In this document: positions 62,435 to 64,000 of the stretch, piece after piece
How positions within the stretch are numbered: the stretch's first letter is position 1
Layout of the letters: the number at the start of each line of letters is the position of its first letter
Origin: Hymenobacter elongatus
Lineage (GTDB): Bacteria; Bacteroidota; Bacteroidia; Cytophagales; Hymenobacteraceae
NCBI RefSeq assembly: GCF_004745955.1
Contig: NZ_SRLD01000025.1
Location: 1 to 64,000, forward strand
Length of the DNA stretch: 64,000 nucleotides
Direction: 5' to 3'
Made by a program: the position numbers and the translations under genes
Notes under the pieces: generated by a model
What the model was told of the DNA's origin: nothing
Seen by the model: the letters and a program-made list of their open reading frames with translations, nothing else
The model's database searches: none

Positions 62435-64000
62435 TTAGTTGCTGCCAAGCGGGGCGGTAGGCACCGGGTCTACTTTGGGGTTGCGCAGCTGCACTTGCTC
62501 CCGGGTCGTGACGGTGCCCACGGTCATGCGCAGGTTGTAGTCGCCGGTAGGCAGGGTGGTAAAGTCCAGCGTTTGGTGGTGAGCACCGGCGGGCTGCTTG
62601 CGGTAGTCGGATACGCGCACGGGCGCGCCGTTCTGGCTATACAGCACCCAGCCCATCGGAATTTCCTCCGGCAGCTCGTAGCGCAGCTGCACCACGCCAT
62701 TGCTGGGATTGGGGTACACACTCATTTTGTTGGCTCCCACGCCCGGCCGGCTGCCAGCCATAGCAACGGGCGCCGGCTCCTGCGCCTTCACGGATTGAAA
62801 CTTCCACATCTGGGTTTCCTTGCCGCTATAGCGCCACTGCTGCAAGCTGCCGTCCACGGAGTCTTTGGCAGTGAGAGCCTTGTTGCTGTGCTTGGCCAGC
62901 AGCTTATAATAGCCCTTCTCAGTAGGCTCGATGCGCCATACCTGGTTATTACCACTATAATAAGGCCACAGGTCGAGGTCGGCCCCGTTGGATGTCGAAC
63001 TGCCCAATACCTCCAGCACCCGGTTGTTGCCCGGCACCACCAAGCGGTAATAGCCATCGGCGAGCCGCTCGACGCGCCACTGCGGGGCACTACTGGTGGC
63101 AGCGGCACCGTTGCTACCCATCGCCTCCGCCTGATAGGCGCGGCTATTGGGTCGGGAAGGGTCAACTACCTCCAGCGGCTTGCCGGTGGTGCGCGAGGTC
63201 AGCACGTATACACCGGGCTCCAGGGCAGGAATTTCGGGGGCCGGAGCTTTCTTGGCTTTGGCTTCCGCAGCCTTGGTTGCTGCTGCGGCAGTAGCGGCCG
63301 CCGTAGCGGCTGCTTTCGCAGTGGCTTTTTCGGCTTTGGCGGCGGCATTTGGGTCTACCTTAGCCACTTTGACTTCGGGCTTTTCGACGGGGGCCGCTAC
63401 CTTTGCCACCCTGGCCTTGGGCTCTACTTTGGCCTTGGCCACGACTTTCGCGGGCGCGGGCTTCGCGGCGGGGGCCGGCGCGGCCGCTACCGTCGCGGCG
63501 CTGGCTGGGTCCGGAGTGGTAGGCGAGCCGAGCGGATACAGATTTGAGGTGGGAATAACCTGAGGACCCTGCCCCGGTGGCACCCATATCATCTGAAACT
63601 GGGCGTCTCCTTCGCCAGCGGCATATTCAATCTTGATGGTGGTTTTTTCTCCCGCCGCCAACCCAACCGGGCCGCTGCCCTGGGCCCCGATTTTGTTGCC
63701 ATTGAACGTGTCGATAACCTTTTTACCGTTCACCCACACCCGCACCTCGTCGATGGTTTTGCCGATGAAGCGGTAGCTGCCGGTAGAGGGAGCGGCCACC
63801 AGGCCTTCCCACCGGATGGAAAAATTATCATCGGAGAGCTCCGGACCGGGTGCTCCTTTGCCCCAGTTGAAATTGATGGCGGCATCGACGCGCTGCTGCA
63901 GAGGCGCACCGGCCAAGCTTCCGTTGGCGAAGTAGCTGCCCGTCAAGCCGGTACCTGCTCCCTGCACGGGTGTTGTAGTCGAGACTACCCCCGGACGACC
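62435..64000 (-). CDS. PA14 / ricin-lectin secreted protein with sorting tail, 5' end beyond window
   Basis: 521 codons are visible; the frame is open to the window edge (GRPGVVSTTTPVQGAG), so the start and signal peptide lie further right. First a PA14-like domain (GLTGSYFANGSLAG, FSIRWEGLVAAPSTGSYRF, VRVWVNGKKVID). Then a linker of about 110 residues made of Ala, Lys, Pro and Val. Then a ricin-type beta-trefoil (GVYVLTSRTTGKPLEVVD, NNQVWRIEPTEKGYYKLLA, LQQWRYSGKETQMWKFQ). The end has MSVYPNPSNGVVQLRYELPE and DYNLRMTVGTVTTREQVQ, like a T9SS type A sorting region, though extended by about 20 residues. Carbohydrate binding outside the cell is likely. Confidence 0.82.
   Translation of the reverse strand, partial: GRPGVVSTTTPVQGAGTGLTGSYFANGSLAGAPLQQRVDAAINFNWGKGAPGPELSDDNFSIRWEGLVAAPSTGSYRFIGKTIDEVRVWVNGKKVIDTFNGNKIGAQGSGPVGLAAGEKTTIKIEYAAGEGDAQFQMIWVPPGQGPQVIPTSNLYPLGSPTTPDPASAATVAAAPAPAAKPAPAKVVAKAKVEPKARVAKVAAPVEKPEVKVAKVDPNAAAKAEKATAKAAATAAATAAAATKAAEAKAKKAPAPEIPALEPGVYVLTSRTTGKPLEVVDPSRPNSRAYQAEAMGSNGAAATSSAPQWRVERLADGYYRLVVPGNNRVLEVLGSSTSNGADLDLWPYYSGNNQVWRIEPTEKGYYKLLAKHSNKALTAKDSVDGSLQQWRYSGKETQMWKFQSVKAQEPAPVAMAGSRPGVGANKMSVYPNPSNGVVQLRYELPEEIPMGWVLYSQNGAPVRVSDYRKQPAGAHHQTLDFTTLPTGDYNLRMTVGTVTTREQVQLRNPKVDPVPTAPLGSN

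Overview
The window reads as chromosome of a GC-rich member of the Bacteroidota, most likely Hymenobacter or a close relative (Cytophagales). This rests on gene content: secreted proteins with T9SS-type C-terminal sorting regions (33915-34844, 62435-64000), a RagB/SusD remnant (28834-29154), a phosphoserine phosphatase/phosphoglycerate dehydrogenase fusion (60422-62323), two DUF885 proteins, many lipoproteins, almost no Shine-Dalgarno sequences, and TAnnTTTG-like promoter boxes. There is no rRNA or tRNA gene in the window, so genus is an inference.

Layout. 1-2500: nested palindromic elements, a small unknown gene, a zinc-independent quinone oxidoreductase and a DCC-family protein. 3100-9600: a Thr/Ser/Gly-rich lipoprotein, an HTTM membrane protein, a metallo-beta-lactamase-fold hydrolase, a Dph6-like ATP pyrophosphatase, a second lipoprotein, a DUF4126 membrane protein and a flavin reductase. 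9700-14800: two DUF885 metallopeptidase-like paralogues on the minus strand, separated by an AT-rich, foreign-looking orphan gene. 15000-25500: MarR-GNAT fusion regulator, SDR dehydrogenase, carboxypeptidase-regulatory-like protein, PhoD-type phosphatase, a giant GH3/beta-lactamase fusion and an acyl-CoA ligase. 25600-31900: DUF2059 protein, HGSNAT/DUF5009-type acyltransferase, Fur-family regulator, SusD remnant, family-10-like glycosyl hydrolase. 32000-37600: two neighbouring genes sharing an N-terminal module (one a rhomboid protease), a T9SS cargo protein translationally coupled to an alpha/beta hydrolase, an AT-rich gap and a beta-prism-repeat lipoprotein. 37800-55200: a carbohydrate-rich stretch with cytoplasmic GH31, a half glycosyltransferase, GlgB, gamma-glutamyltransferase, secreted GH31, a catalytically dead class D beta-lactamase homologue, aldo/keto reductase and a GH13 lipoprotein. 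55200-64000: truncated pirin, YceI, membrane-AraC regulator, DUF421-zinc ribbon protein, SerB-SerA fusion and the 3' part of a PA14/ricin secreted protein.

Most genes are single transcription units separated by strong hairpin terminators. Functional links are loose: glycogen/alpha-glucan turnover (37862-40312, 40505-41506, 42238-44277, 47008-50040, 53687-55129), cell-wall or glycan turnover (20347-23655, 29603-31366), and surface/secreted proteins.

The most notable signal is non-coding. The intergenic gaps are filled with short palindromic MITE-like elements of about 75-180 bp (up to about 310 bp when nested). Several have clear terminal inverted repeats and 3-bp target duplications (TGT, ACT, TAA, TTA, TCA). 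They are nested in one another, and for one insertion the matching empty site is present 52 kb away. Two of them supply or regenerate stop codons of neighbouring genes, and others look like transcription terminators. No transposase is encoded in the window.
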